In this document: piece by piece, positions 49,335-60,695 of the stretch
How positions within the stretch are numbered: position 1 is the stretch's first letter
Layout of the letters: every line of letters begins with the position of its first letter
Origin: Phoenix dactylifera
Taxonomy: Eukaryota; Streptophyta; Magnoliopsida; Arecales; Arecaceae
DNA length: 64,000 nucleotides
Assembly (NCBI RefSeq): GCF_009389715.1
Contig: NW_024068034.1
Coordinates: 1-64,000 of the forward strand
Direction of reading: 5' to 3'
Position numbers and translations under genes: made by a program
Notes under the pieces: model-generated
What the model saw: only the letters and a program-made list of their open reading frames with translations
What the model was told of the DNA's origin: nothing
Databases searched by the model: none

Positions 49335-52300
49335 CTACTGGTAATACATCCGCAGGTTAGCGGAATTCCAGCTCCTTAGAATTTCTCGACCATCTAGGGC
49401 CTCCAGCTGGTAGGAGCCAGGTCGGTTTACCCAGCGAACCTTATATGGGCCTTCCCAATTTGGCGCTAGCTTCCCACCTTCCGCAGGTCGAGATGCTTTA
49501 GCTCGCCTTAGCACCAGATCTCCGATTCTGAAAAGCTTCGGTCGGACCTTGGAGTTGTAATATCGGGCCACCCTCCGCTAATACATCGCCATCCGAACCT
49601 GCGCCATTTTCCTCGCTTCTTCCAAGAGATCCAGGTTCCCTCGGAGTTGTTCCGAATTGGCCTCGGGTCGGTGCGCGGCCACCCGAGGTGAGGGGAGTCC
49701 AAGCTCCACGGGGACAACGGCTTCCGTGCCATAGGTTAGGCTGAAAGGCGTCTCCCCGGTAGGGGTCCGATGCGTGGTCCGATACGCCCAAAGGACATTC
49801 TCGAGTTCTTCGTCCCAAGCTTGCCCCGTCCGACCGATTCGCGCTTTGATTCCTTGGAGGATTGTCCGATTTGTGACCTCGGCCTCGCCGTTGGTTTGGG
49901 GATGCGACACAGATGTGAACCGATGCTCGATCCCGAACTCCTCGCAGAAGTCACGGAAATGCTTGTTGTCGAACTGTCGCCCATTATCCGAGATGAGGAC
50001 CCGAGGTACCCCAAATCGGACAATGATGTTCTTCTTCACGAACTTCCGGACTTGCACCTCCGTGATAGTGGCCAGCGGCTCTGCCTCCACCCACTTGGTG
50101 AAGTAGTCGATTGCAACAATCAAAAATTTCCGCTGAGCTGAAGCGACGGGGAATGGTCCGAGGATATCCATTCCCCACTGGGCGAAGGGCCAGGGTGCAG
50201 TGATTGGTGCCAAGGGGACAGAAGGGACTCTCTGGACGTTGGCGTGGCGCTGGCAGGCGTCGCATTTCCGTACATGATCCTTTGAGTCCTCCAACAAGGT
50301 AGGCCAATAATAGCCTTGCCTCATGATCTTGTGCGCCAAGGACCTAGCCCCCAAGTGGGATCCGCAAACGCCTTCGTGGACTTCGCCGAGGACGTAGGCC
50401 GCTTCCGAGGGGCGGAGGCACTTTAAGAGGGGGGCGGTGAACGAGGTCCGATATAGCCTCCCTTCGTTGAGTACGTAGTGGGCGGACTTCATAACAAGTC
50501 GCCGAGCTTGATCTTCGTCTTCAGGGAGGATCCCTTCGGCGAGGTAGGCGACAAGCGGGTCCATCCAAGACGGCTCCGGGTCAATCGCCATCACCGCTCC
50601 AGCCTCGCCGATGCTCGGGGCATCCAGGGTCTCCAGGTAGATCGTCCTCGACAAGTTGTGCGCGTCTGCGCTCACTAAGCGGGACAGCCTGTCGGCCCTG
50701 GCATTTTCACTTCTTGGGACCTGCTGGATGTCGACACTGCCGAGGTCGGGAATGAGTGCTTGCACCTTCCGGACGTAATTCTGCATGGTCGGGTTCCGGG
50801 CTTCGAACTCCCCACGGACCTGCCCGACCACCAGCTGGGAGTCGGTGAAGACCTTCAGGCGCCGGATGCCGAGCTCCTTGGTGAGTTTGAGTCCCGTGAC
50901 TAGGGCCTCATACTCCGCCTCGTTGTTGGTCACTGGAAATCCGAACCTCAAGGCATACTCGGCTATCACTCCATCAGGGCTGGTGAGGACCAGCCCGGCC
51001 CCTCCACCTTCGGGGTTCGACGACCCATCGGTGTGAAGCGTCCAAATCGGGAGGTCGAGGCTAGGTGTTTCCGGCGACCTAGGTTCCGCCTCCTGCACCG
51101 TGCACTCAGCGAGAAAATCCGCGAGCGCCTGGGCCTTGATAGCGGGTCGGGGCTGGTAGCGAATGTCGAACTCACCAAGTTCTACTGCCCACTTCACCAG
51201 CCGTCCTGCATTCTCAAGATTGCTGAGGATCTGCCGCAGCGGTTGGTTGGTCAAGAGGGTGACAGAATGGGCCTGAAAATAGGGGCGAAGCCTCCTGGTC
51301 GCGGTCAGCAGCGCGAAGGCGATCTTTTCAGCCTTCGTATACCGCGTCTCGGCATCCCGTAAGACCCGGCTGATGTAGTACACAGGCTTTTGGAACTTTG
51401 CCTCTTCCCGAACCAGTACCGCACTGACTGCGGTTGGGGAGACCGCCAGATAAAGGTAGAGCATCTCCCCTTCTTGCGGCTTGGACAGCAGGGGAGGAGA
51501 CGCCAAGTATTCCTTGAGCTGGTCGAATGCTGCTTGACATTCGGTCGTCCAGAGGAAGTCTTTCGGGCGTTTCAACACCTTGAAGAAAGGTTGGCAGCGT
51601 TCGGCCGACTTTGCCACAAATCGTCCGAGCGCGGCGACCCTCCCAGCGAGCTCCTGAACCTCCTTCACTTTGGTCGGAGGGGACATATCTTGGATAGCCT
51701 TGATTTTGTCAGAGTTGGCTTCGATCCCCCGCTGGTTGACAATGAAACCGAGGAACCTCCCGGCCGAAGCGCCAAAGGCGCACTTCGCTGGGTTCAGCTT
51801 CATGCGAAACTTCTGCAGGGTGGCAAAAGTCTCCTCCAGATCCGCGATGTGCTGGTCTGCATGGCGGCTCTTCACCAGCATATCGTCCACGTACACCTCC
51901 ATGTTCCGGCCGATTTGCCCTTTGAAGATTTTGTTGACGAGGCGCTGGTAAGTGGCGCCAGCATTCTTCAGACCGAAGGGCATTACCTTGTAACAGTACA
52001 GCCCCCGGTCTGTTATAAAGGCAGTTTTCTCCTCGTCCTGTGGAGCCATCATTATCTGATTGTAGCCGGAGAAGGCGTCCATGAAAGACAGCAGCTGATA
52101 TCCGGAAGTCGCGTCGACCAGTTGGTCTATCCGCGGAAGCGGAAAGCTATCCTTGGGGCATGCCTTGTTCAGGTCGGTGTAGTCGACGCACATCCTCCAC
52201 TTTCCGCTCGCCTTCCGGACAAGTACGACATTTGCCAGCCATTCGGGGTAGCTGACCTCCCTTATGAATCCTGCCTCCAAGAGCTTGTCTACCTCCTGGT

Positions 52301-52745
52301 CGACCACTCGGATCCGATCCGGGGCACAGTGTCTCTTCTTCTGCTTTACTGGTCGGTGGGTTGGGTCGACGTTGAGGGCGTGAGAAATGACCTCCGGGTC
52401 GATCCCAGGTACATCGGCCGCCGACCAGGCAAATACATCGGCGTTGGCTCGGAGGAATTCCACCAACCGAGCCCGAGCTCCCGGGTCGAGATTGGTGCCG
52501 ACCCGGACCGTCCGGTCCGGGCGACCTTCCTCGAGGGGAACTTCGATCACACCTTCGGCTGGCTCCCCGTGCCGCAAGGCCACCTCGTCTCTGGCGTCGA
52601 GGGACTCGACGCTTAAGGCTTCTACGGGCTTCTTCCCTTTGAGAGTTGCTAAGAAACATTGCCTTGCGATCGGTTGGTCACCTCGGACCTCTCCAATCCC
52701 GGCCGCCGTGGGGAACCGCATGAGCAAGTGGTACGTTGAGACCAC
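49335..52745 (-). CDS. Tat element pol: reverse transcriptase, dual RNase H, integrase
   Basis: A 1055-codon open frame (52745-49578), then a TAG/TAA-type break at 49575-49577 and 79 more codons to 49335. Reverse transcriptase: [15 protein letters not shown] (~185-199), [11 protein letters not shown] and the catalytic YVDDMLVK (~285). The first RNase H (~400-530) lacks the usual catalytic Asp ([15 protein letters not shown]). A second RNase H of archaeal type (~580-700) has [17 protein letters not shown] and [13 protein letters not shown]. Integrase has an HHCC domain ([10 protein letters not shown]...CDACQRHA, ~790-830) and the DDE core ([22 protein letters not shown]). The separated tail encodes [17 protein letters not shown] and YYQ at the end, the integrase C-terminus. 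The N-terminal protease part lies in the upstream frame; two 1-bp deletions separate them. Once functional, now broken. Confidence 0.93.
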
Positions 52746-52908
52746 CGCGCGAAGGGCGTTCAGTCCGGGTCGTCCGAGGATAGCGTTGTAGGCGAGGGAA
52801 CACGGACGACCAAGAACCCGAGCCGCACCGTGGCCTCTGCGGGTGCAACGCCCGCAGTCACAGGCAGCTCAACGACACCTTCGGCCGAGACAGCGTCTCC
52901 AGTGAATC

Positions 52909-54801
52909 CTATGAGGGGGTGGATGTTTTGTGCAACAATTGTCTGGACAAGCTCATCTTTTGGAAGGCCTCGTAAAACAAAATATCAGCTGAGCTTCCAC
53001 TATCCACAAGAACACGCCTTACATCATAGTTTGCCATAGTGAGGGAGATCACCATGGCGTCGTCGTGGGGGGTCTGAACCCCCTTTACATCTTCATCACA
53101 AAAAGTGATTACATTACCGACCCTCTGCCTCTTTGCGACGGTTGTCCTTGATGCTTCAGTCGAGCCCCCCGCGTTCCTCTCGGGCCGGGGGCAGCCCCCA
53201 GTGATAGTATGGATCACGCCCGCGACGGGTCGATTCTGCTCCCGAGGCTCCGGAGGGGCCGGGTAGGCCGGACGCGAGTCTGCGGGGGGACGTCGGTCGT
53301 TCACGTATCGACCGAGACGCCCTCGGCGGATGAGAGCCTCGATCTCGTCCCGAAGCTGGAAGCAGTCTTCGGTGTCGTGGCTGTGGTCCCGGTGGTACTC
53401 ACAGTACGCCCGAGAGGGCCTCCTCCCAGGGATCTTCTTCATCTGTCTCGGGACCGGGAGGTCCTCTCGCCCCTTGATTTCCATGAGGATCTGGGCCCGG
53501 GGAGTCAGGAGAGGAGTGTACCGGTTGAAACGTCGGGGCGGAGAACGAGGGCGTAGGGCGCCGTGGTTCCTCGCCGGCGACGGGCTTCTGCGCCGACGTT
53601 GAGGCGTCGGGCTCCTCCCCTGGCGTGCCTCTTTTCGCCTTTTCTTCTCGAGCTTTGGAGGGATCTCGGCGGCCTCCTTGCTCCGGTGGGCGGCCGCCTC
53701 CTTGGCGTCCGCATACTGGTTCGCCTGGGACAACAGCTCCGGGAAGCTCCGCGGCAGGCGTTTGTCCAGGGAGAAGGTGAGTCTGCCCTTTCGGAAGCCA
53801 CGCTTCAGGGCTGAAAGAGCCACCTCCTGGCTCAGGTTCCGGACTTCCAACGTAGCCTTGTTGAAGCGGGTAAGATAATCCCGCAAGCTTTCTCCCTCGT
53901 TTTGCCGGACATCAAAGAGGGAGTCGGAGACCAGTCGCCGCCGGCTACTGACGGCGAAATGGGTGATGAAGAGGCGGGTAAACTGATCAAAGGATTGGAT
54001 CGAGTTAGCCTCCAAGCCGGCGAACCACGCCCTTGCCGGGCCACGGAGGGTCGCCGGAAAAGCCTTGCAGAGGAGAGGACCTGATGCTCCGTGGAGGAGC
54101 ATAAGGGTCCTGAAACTCTCGACGTGATCCCGCGGGTCCGCCGCCCCGTCATAGGGCTCGATCGCCGGCATTTTAAACCCCGGCGGATTCGGGGTCCGCA
54201 GGATCCTCGAGGCGAGCGCCGGTTGGGAGGAGATCTCCAAGTCGGCGAAGGGATCTTTAGAGTGGCCCTTCAGGACCTGGAGTTGTCGGTGGAGATCGTC
54301 CACCCGCCGGTCCAGGGAGCGCGACCGATGGGTGGGAGACAAGGAGCACCGAGAGGGGGACCGACTGGAGCGCGGGTTCCTTGAGGACTGGGGGGTCTGG
54401 GAACGCGCCCGGGCCCGCCTCTTGTACCCCGCGCAGCTTCGATGGGACGGTCCCGGCAGAATGGACCGTGCTCGAGAATCTTCCTCGCGCCGGCGCTCCT
54501 CCCCATGGGAGAGGAAGGAGCGCGGGTTAAGGAGGACAGGTGAGCGCTCAGGGAGCAGCGGCTCCTGGGCCCGCTGGGGCGCCCGAGACATCACACCCTG
54601 CAGGTTCTGCACCGCCTCCGCGAGGGTGCGGACCTGCTGGGCTAACTGGTCGAACTGAGCGGCTTCGACCATCTGAATCGGGGGTGGAACGGTGGAGTGT
54701 TGCTGAGAATGTGTTGGAGACGCAGCGGCCTCCCGGCCGGAGGCGCGAGAGGCCCCGCGACCGGAGGCATTGGAAGCTCCACGACCACCTCGCCGTGCCA
54801 T
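52909..54801 (-). CDS. Tat element gag and protease N-part
   Basis: 630 codons starting 43 bases inside the 5' LTR boundary. An Arg/Gly/Ser-rich N-terminus is followed by a gag core: GPARAWFAGLEANSIQSFDQ, LFITHFAVSSRR and ESLRDYLTRFNKATLEV at about 230-320. A basic RS-rich stretch and a CCHC-like AYCEYHRDHSHDTEDCFQLR (~480) follow. The end has the retroviral-type aspartic protease signature VLVDSGSSADILF (~600). The frame then hits a stop at 52909 caused by loss of one C in a C-run near 52918-52922. A second single-base loss near 52785 lies before the pol frame resumes. The first could be an assembly error in a homopolymer. Confidence 0.92.
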   Translation of the reverse strand: MARRGGRGASNASGRGASRASGREAAASPTHSQQHSTVPPPIQMVEAAQFDQLAQQVRTLAEAVQNLQGVMSRAPQRAQEPLLPERSPVLLNPRSFLSHGEERRREEDSRARSILPGPSHRSCAGYKRRARARSQTPQSSRNPRSSRSPSRCSLSPTHRSRSLDRRVDDLHRQLQVLKGHSKDPFADLEISSQPALASRILRTPNPPGFKMPAIEPYDGAADPRDHVESFRTLMLLHGASGPLLCKAFPATLRGPARAWFAGLEANSIQSFDQFTRLFITHFAVSSRRRLVSDSLFDVRQNEGESLRDYLTRFNKATLEVRNLSQEVALSALKRGFRKGRLTFSLDKRLPRSFPELLSQANQYADAKEAAAHRSKEAAEIPPKLEKKRRKEARQGRSPTPQRRRRSPSPARNHGALRPRSPPRRFNRYTPLLTPRAQILMEIKGREDLPVPRQMKKIPGRRPSRAYCEYHRDHSHDTEDCFQLRDEIEALIRRGRLGRYVNDRRPPADSRPAYPAPPEPREQNRPVAGVIHTITGGCPRPERNAGGSTEASRTTVAKRQRVGNVITFCDEDVKGVQTPHDDAMVISLTMANYDVRRVLVDSGSSADILFYEAFQKMSLSRQLLHKTSTPS

Positions 54802-54823
54802 TACGATCGCTCTAAGATTCGGT

Positions 54824-54841
54824 ACCCTTCCTCTAGCGCCA
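54824..54841 (-). other. Primer binding site of the Tat element
   Basis: The minus strand begins TGGCGCTAGAGGAAGGG two nucleotides inside the 5' LTR. The TGG start fits a tRNA CCA end; which tRNA it pairs with could not be decided. Confidence 0.65.
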
Positions 54842-54843
54842 AC

Positions 54844-55623
54844 TGTTGCTGGTAGTCCAAACCGAGAACGATTGACACAGCGGTGTGAACGGGGTTCCGT
54901 CTGAGTTGTCTTGGTTGGTGTTGGTTACGCTCCACCTTCCACCGGAAAATCTGCGAGCAAGCCTCGCACCACTACTGGGGTAGTGGGGGCCCTCCGACGA
55001 TCAAGTCAGAGAAGATTGGAGGAGAAGGAGAGATAATAATAGCAAGCAAGAGAGTGCTCTGGAAGATATTGCTTACCCCCCCTTCTCCCCCCAGCCGCAT
55101 ATATACCTGGCTGGGGGGTCTCTCAGGGGGGTTTGTCATCGTGGGGCGCGATGGAGTGGCCACTGACATGGCCGTTACAGGGCGTCGTGGAGCAGCGCTG
55201 GGTACGGCCATGACAGGGCGTAGTGGAGTTCCGCTTTGTACGGCTGATACAGGAGATCGTGGAACAGCATCGGATACAGCCGTTGCAGGGAGTAGTGGAG
55301 CAGGAGGCCTCGGCGTGCCTCTGGGAAGCAGCCTGTCGTTATCAAGAGATCTCCGACTCGGGGTCGGGCTGCGGTGCTGAGGATATCCGACTTGGGGTCG
55401 GATTGCTAGATTAAGGGGCAGCCGACTCGGGGTCGGGCTGCGAAGCCGAAGATGTCCGACTCGGGGCCGGACTGCTGGATCGAAGGGCAGCCGACTCGAG
55501 GTCGGGCTGCGGTGCTGAGGATATCCGACTTGGGGTCGGATTGCTAGATTAAGGGGCAGCCGTAGTCTTCATGGGCGCGCGTGCCGGTCACGTGGAGCAT
55601 GGCGGCTTAGTTCCCCCGTAATA
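54844..55623 (-). repeat. 5' LTR of the Tat element
   Basis: 780-bp partner of 42171-42952; its first base pair is mutated (TATTA instead of TGTTA on the minus strand). A TATATAT core on the minus strand at ~55099-55105 is the likely promoter. Confidence 0.95.
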
Positions 55624-55628
55624 GTTTC

Positions 55629-56398
55629 CATTGCCACTATCGATCCAATCTAGACACCAACTTGGTGGTGGTTGTTGTAGATCGTAACCCATCTGGAAGA
55701 GTGTGTTCCACTAGAAACTCTCCGATATTTAAGTCAGACATAAAGAACAAGAGAAGATTTGAGAAGGGCACAACAGCAGCACAAAAGAGTCAAAAGAAAA
55801 CTTAGAACTTACCTGGAAGGCTCGCAGTATATAGGCCGAGGCCAAAATTCATCATCGAGTAATTTGGAGGCTATACGCTGGTTAATAAGGAAACAAACCA
55901 CTTATCTCGCTTGTAGATCTCTCCTGCAATTTTCGGTGACGGGATTTGCTCGAGTACCGTATTTGTTAGAAAAGAGGTAGGGATATGGACGAGTTACTAC
56001 TAGCACGCCTTTTGGATAGGTCGCGTAGTAAACTTTGAATGGTCAGCTTGTAGATAGGTGGCAAGCTTTTATTAGCCGATTCGTCTTGCCAGCATAGAAC
56101 AGTTCAAAGTATAGCAGTTTCTAGTATAAAAATTTCATGCCCTAAAATTTTCATATATTGCGATAATAATGTTATTGTAGGTACTGAATACTATTTTCAA
56201 CAAATTGCATCTGCCACCAAATGCCCATACAAAAAAGGAAATATAATGTAGGTTAGTTCAATCGTCCAGTTTTTCTCCTTATTTAATATTTTTATTGTTC
56301 TTTACTCAAAAAAAGATAAATGTTTGATAATCAGTATTTAGTTATCATAACTTAGCTTGTCCAATTTTTCAGATTTTCTAATCTACCGAAATGTCCTG
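55629..56398. other. Spacer, nothing recognised
   Basis: AT-rich flank that was contiguous with 42170 before the Tat insertion. No gene seen. Confidence 0.4.
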
Positions 56399-56406
56399 AC
56401 TAGATA

Positions 56407-56602
56407 CAGGAGCGGCCCAATGTATTTGGGGGCCTAAGGCCGTTTTGTCTTTGAGGCCTTCCCTACAGTGGGCCGGCCTAAGGCGAATTCACAGGGGGCC
56501 TTTTTTTTCCATTTTGTCTTTGAGGCATTTCCTGCGGTGGGCCTTCTTTGGGCCGGGGCCTTAGGCGACCGCCTCAGTGGCCTAAGGGTTGGGCCGGCCC
56601 TG
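56407..56602. mobile_element. 196-bp hAT-type MITE
   Basis: Terminal inverted repeats CAGGAGCGGCCCAA (left) and CAGGGCCGGCCCAA (right, reverse complement) and an 8-bp target duplication ACTAGATA at 56399-56406 and 56603-56610. These are hAT hallmarks. The interior is made of GGGCC/GGCCTAAGG repeats; no coding capacity. Confidence 0.9.
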
Positions 56603-56610
56603 ACTAGATA

Positions 56611-57546
56611 TTTTACATCGATTCTGCATTCTCAATCAAGACACTTGTTACAAGCTTTTGTGAAGTTCAAGGAAGCAGCACTTATACGACTTGATATAAT
56701 ATTATAGAGTGTATGTCAAAAAAAACTTTCTTTCTAAGTAGTTATGTTAATACTTCTCATTTACTAAATTAGTGATATTTATCATGACAGAATTAATTAA
56801 GTTTCCATCAGAATGTAAACTACTCCCCTAAGTAACATCAAGCCTCAAGTTCAAACTATAGCGTGCCAAATCCAAAGCAGCAATTGAAGAGCTAAGAAAT
56901 TAAACCTAAGTTTATGGATGGGAATCATCTACAAACTTCCTTTCATTGATGTTAGGTTTGCAATTATCGTTTTTTTATTCTTTTTCAGGTTTTTAATGGC
57001 AGTACCAATGGATCAGTTATGTATGCGACTACAGATCAGTTTATTTGGTATTGCTGCCGCTAAATTTCACATTAAAACATGAACAACTATTTGGGACAAA
57101 ATTGACAAACTCTTTCGAAAAATCCAAGTGCACGACTGAACAAATCAAGTACTCTTTTAAAAGGAAGAGATCATTTCCTGGTACAATAATTCTTGCAGGA
57201 TCAAATAAATAAGTTTATTATTTTTTTTCTTTTTCACTTCCACAGTGAAAGGACATGCGCATATCAAGGTTATAATCAGTTAATGCTATAAAACACAATG
57301 ATACAGAACAACAGGCTGACGAGGAAGAAAATGGCTGCTTTGGGGGACCAACCAACATTGGCCTGGCTGCAAACACCTTTGCACCCAACAGGAAAGGTTT
57401 TTATTTTATTTTATTTTATTTTCTAAGGCGGATGGATCGTAAAATTAAAAAATAAAAAATTTCAATTTTTCTTTAAAAAAATAAATGAAACAACTAAAGA
57501 ATATCTGTTAATTATGTTAATTCTTTTCCCCGGCAGATCTGCTATT
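56611..57546. other. Spacer, nothing recognised
   Basis: AT-rich sequence without gene-like blocks. Confidence 0.4.
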
Positions 57547-57551
57547 ATGCT

Positions 57552-58255
57552 TGATGGGGGGCAAAATGGATCGTCCTATTTTTTGGCATAAGTCATCCAA
57601 TTTTGGCCAAGCCCACCTCAGAAGGTCGAGCTCAGAAGGCCGAACTCAGAAGGCCCACCTCAAAAGGTTGAACTCAGGAGGCCAAACCCAGAAGGCCGAG
57701 CTGAGAAGATCCACCTCAGAAAGCTGAGCTCAGAAGACCGAGCTCAGGAGGCCGACTCCAGAAGGCCGAGCCCAGGAGGCCGACCTTAGAAGGCCGACCT
57801 CGTCATTCACATGCTGTAGCCATGCCCTGCAGCTACCTCACCACACCATGTTTTGCTTACCGAACACGCCACGACATATCAACCAAGAACCATACCCTGC
57901 AACGACTGTCAACGACTCACCGTTCTTAAGAACGGATTGCACGCCACAAACAAGCTCTGACTGCGCGCCATCTCCTCCCATGATGGGAACGGACCATATC
58001 TCCGCCACCTGGATACCTCTACAGGAACTATAAATAGTCCCATAAGGTAACATAAGAGGGACCTTTTCTTGGCTAGACCAAATATACCACACTCTAACTT
58101 GAGCGTCGGAGGGCCCTCACCGGAACCCCACCAGTGAGGCTTTGTGCAAGTCCGCCGCCGCGCGGGAGGCGGCGCTCGTCTTCTTATTTTACTCAACGGC
58201 AACTCCCTCGACTCCTCCGGTGTGGGCACCCTCGGGCCAGATTTGAACCATAACA
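57552..58255 (+). mobile_element. Probable solo LTR of a gypsy-type element
   Basis: Begins TGATGGGGGGC and ends AACCATAACA, with near-matching 5-bp flanks ATGCT (57547-57551) and CTGCT (58256-58260). Contains a TATA box CTATAAATAG at ~58027-58036, followed by features of R/U5 (CTTGAGCGTCGGAGGGCCC). A 14-bp minisatellite occupies its U3 part. No second copy or internal region is present, hence solo. Borders are inferred. Confidence 0.6.
57614..57803. repeat. 14-bp minisatellite, ~13-14 copies
   Basis: Variants of AAGGCCGAGCTCAG follow each other with constant 14-bp spacing. Confidence 0.9.
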
Positions 58256-58353
58256 CTGCTTTTCCAAAACAGCTGTTGGTTTTTGTATGACAATGTGCTG
58301 CAGATATCGATGTTGGTTCATGACACATTAACGAACATTAACAAATTTGCTCT

Positions 58354-60681
58354 TGTTAGATGTATGCCCTAGAAGCCAATCTGGCGGACACATTATTAAT
58401 TCTAGGACATAAATTTGTACTTGACTTTATTATTATTGAATAATAAATGGGCATCTTTTTCATTCATATTGTTTATGTGTCTATGAATCGTCCAAGGAAT
58501 TAATAAGATGATGATACATATTCTCAAGAGTTGAGAATTTGAGCCATGTATCATTGGTGATTAATTTCTAAATGCTCCTGATCAATGGATCATCACGAGG
58601 ACGGTGATCGATCCGATCAGTGCACAGATCACTTTTCTTCTGGATGGACGAGACTCGAGTCCACAGTGTAGGGACACTGAAGTGATAGTGCAGGTGCTTG
58701 TTAGAGAACAAGGGTACTGAGCGTGACCAAGACAAGAAGTCACTTGGATGTCTATCCACTCGTCAGTGACTTGCTTGATGTTGCAGTAGTATGACTGGTC
58801 CTTTGACCTGCGGTGCTTCGGCTACTCACAGTGAGGTTATTGTAGTTTGACTACACGTATACATGGTCTCTAGCCATATGGGTCCTTGTAGTGTAGATTG
58901 GCTGCAGTAAGTTCACTGTAGGAGTAGGGTATGCACTTACATGGAATCTATCGACCTTGATAGAAGAGGAGTGATCCTATATGATTTGTTAGACTGAGTT
59001 CTAAGACCTTGGCCAGGGCAGAAATATAAAGTGGAGAAAGAGTTTTTCACTATCAAACTCAAGTCAAATAAATCTAGACATATGACAGACGACGGAGTTT
59101 GACGAGTTCTCCATGACCTCCGATCTGTAGGGATCCATGATAGAAGGACTGTATCATACGATAACTGCACCTAGAGGTTCATCATTCTATTCTGCTGGGT
59201 GGCCACTATATACTGCTAGGTGTCACTGGTGGATGGTGAGACTCACAGGGATCATCTTGATGGTCGATAAACCCTGATGAGTTGAGTTGAAATTGTTTCA
59301 ACCCATTGAAAGGAGTTTTCAATGATATTGTGATAGAGATCGCAATATATCTCACTACCAGTTAGAATAGAACCTATGGGGTCACACACATTAGAGGTAT
59401 TGACCGATCCAATGGTTGAATGTGATTAGGAATCACAAATAATCAATTAGATTGATAAATGAAAACCCGCTAAGAGTTAGTGGCTAGAAGAAGGAACAAT
59501 TGCAATCGAATTGCAATTTAATTTAATTAATTGGATTTAATTAATTGGACTTGATCATGAGTCCTACTTGGAGTGGGAATCATGGAGTCCTAATTGGATT
59601 AGGATTTCAAATTAAATTAGAATCCTATTTGGAATAGGATTTCTAAAGTCCAAATTGTCTTAGGGCTGAAAATTGAACAAGTCCTGATTAGATTAGGATT
59701 TTCTTAAGTCCTAATTAATTTTAATTTTAATCTAATTAATTTCATGACTCCTAATTGGATTAGGATTGAAGAGTTCAATAGAGTCATGGCTCAATTAAAT
59801 TCTAATTGGATTAGGAATTGGAGGAAATTGAAATGGGTTCACAAAAATCCTATTTTGACTAGGATTGGACTCAAACAATGGACCCAAATTAAAACCCCCT
59901 TTAATTTATTTAAATAGCAGATTTAAATGAACTTGAGGGAGGGGCCCACGCCCCTCCCCTTGGGGTGTGCGTGGGAGAAAGAGGAGGGGCGCACGCCCCT
60001 CCTTGTTAGCCAAAAAGAAGAGATAAAGATGAGTTCCTAAAAAATAGGAACTCATCCTTATCTCTTAACTAATTAAAAGGGAGCATGGAATTTCGAAAAA
60101 GATGGATGTTTTTCTCCTCATTCCAGCCGTGAGCACCCTCCTGCATCTTCCTCCTTTGAGCCACAATCAAGAGAAGAAAAAGAAAAGCTTGGGACGCCCT
60201 CTTCCTTCTTCATCTTGGTTCCAAAAAGGAAGAAAAAAGAAAGGCTGCGGGTCTTGTTTTCTTCTTCCTAAATCCGTCCTTCTTCTTCTTCCTCTCAAGC
60301 CAATCAAAGGTTGATTCAAAGGAGAGGACTTCAGCCATCAATAGCCATCTCTGCAAGGGAGCTAGCACCCCGGTGAGATCCAAAGGCTTCGATCGAGTCA
60401 GTACTTCGTGTGGATACCTGTAGAGGCCGGACGCGTGTGCGGCTTCCACTGAGCCTTGATCAAAAACCACGTAAATCAGATTTGCGGAGACCATCTACCC
60501 GCACAAGGTGAAGATCTGATCTTCTTAATGATTTTAAAATGGTTTAAAATAATTTAATTCTAATCTATCTACAAACGAATGGTTTTAAAATACGTTCATG
60601 CGATGAACGGATCCCGCATAGTTTTTCCGCTGCAATCTGAAAATTATTTCGAATTTTCATGGCATATGTGGGATCCTAACA
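58354..60681 (+). repeat. 5' LTR of the copia element, 2.33 kb
   Basis: Very long for a copia LTR. Contains a series of short palindromes of the type TCCTAAT-n-ATTAGGA (59561-59865) and two GC-rich hairpins at ~59936-60002. The two ends are a 6-bp inverted TGTTAG/CTAACA. Confidence 0.85.
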
Positions 60682-60682
60682 G

Positions 60683-60695
60683 TGGTATCAGAGCC
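60683..60695 (+). other. Primer binding site, initiator tRNA-Met
   Basis: TGGTATCAGAGCC one base after the LTR end. Confidence 0.92.

Larger units (their letters stand above)
42171..55623 (-). mobile_element. Complete Ty3/gypsy LTR retrotransposon, Tat type, 13.45 kb
   Basis: LTRs at 42171-42952 and 54844-55623 (782 and 780 bp) are flanked by GTTTC duplications at 42166-42170 and 55624-55628. The element reads on the minus strand in the order 5' LTR, primer site, gag-pro (54801-52909), pol (52745-49578 and residual frame to 49335), a long non-coding region with two satellite arrays, an antisense gene (43488-45856, +), polypurine tract and 3' LTR. A second, archaeal-like RNase H and an additional antisense ORF are hallmarks of the Tat clade (Retand/Ogre relatives). 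By eye the LTRs differ at about 9 sites plus a 2-bp indel (~1.2 percent), so insertion is young. Two 1-bp deletions and one stop in gag-pol make it non-autonomous now. Confidence 0.95.

Noticed and set aside
51390-52616. 408-codon frame antisense to pol
   Set aside because: Complementary-frame shadow; no recognisable domain and fully overlapped by reverse transcriptase.
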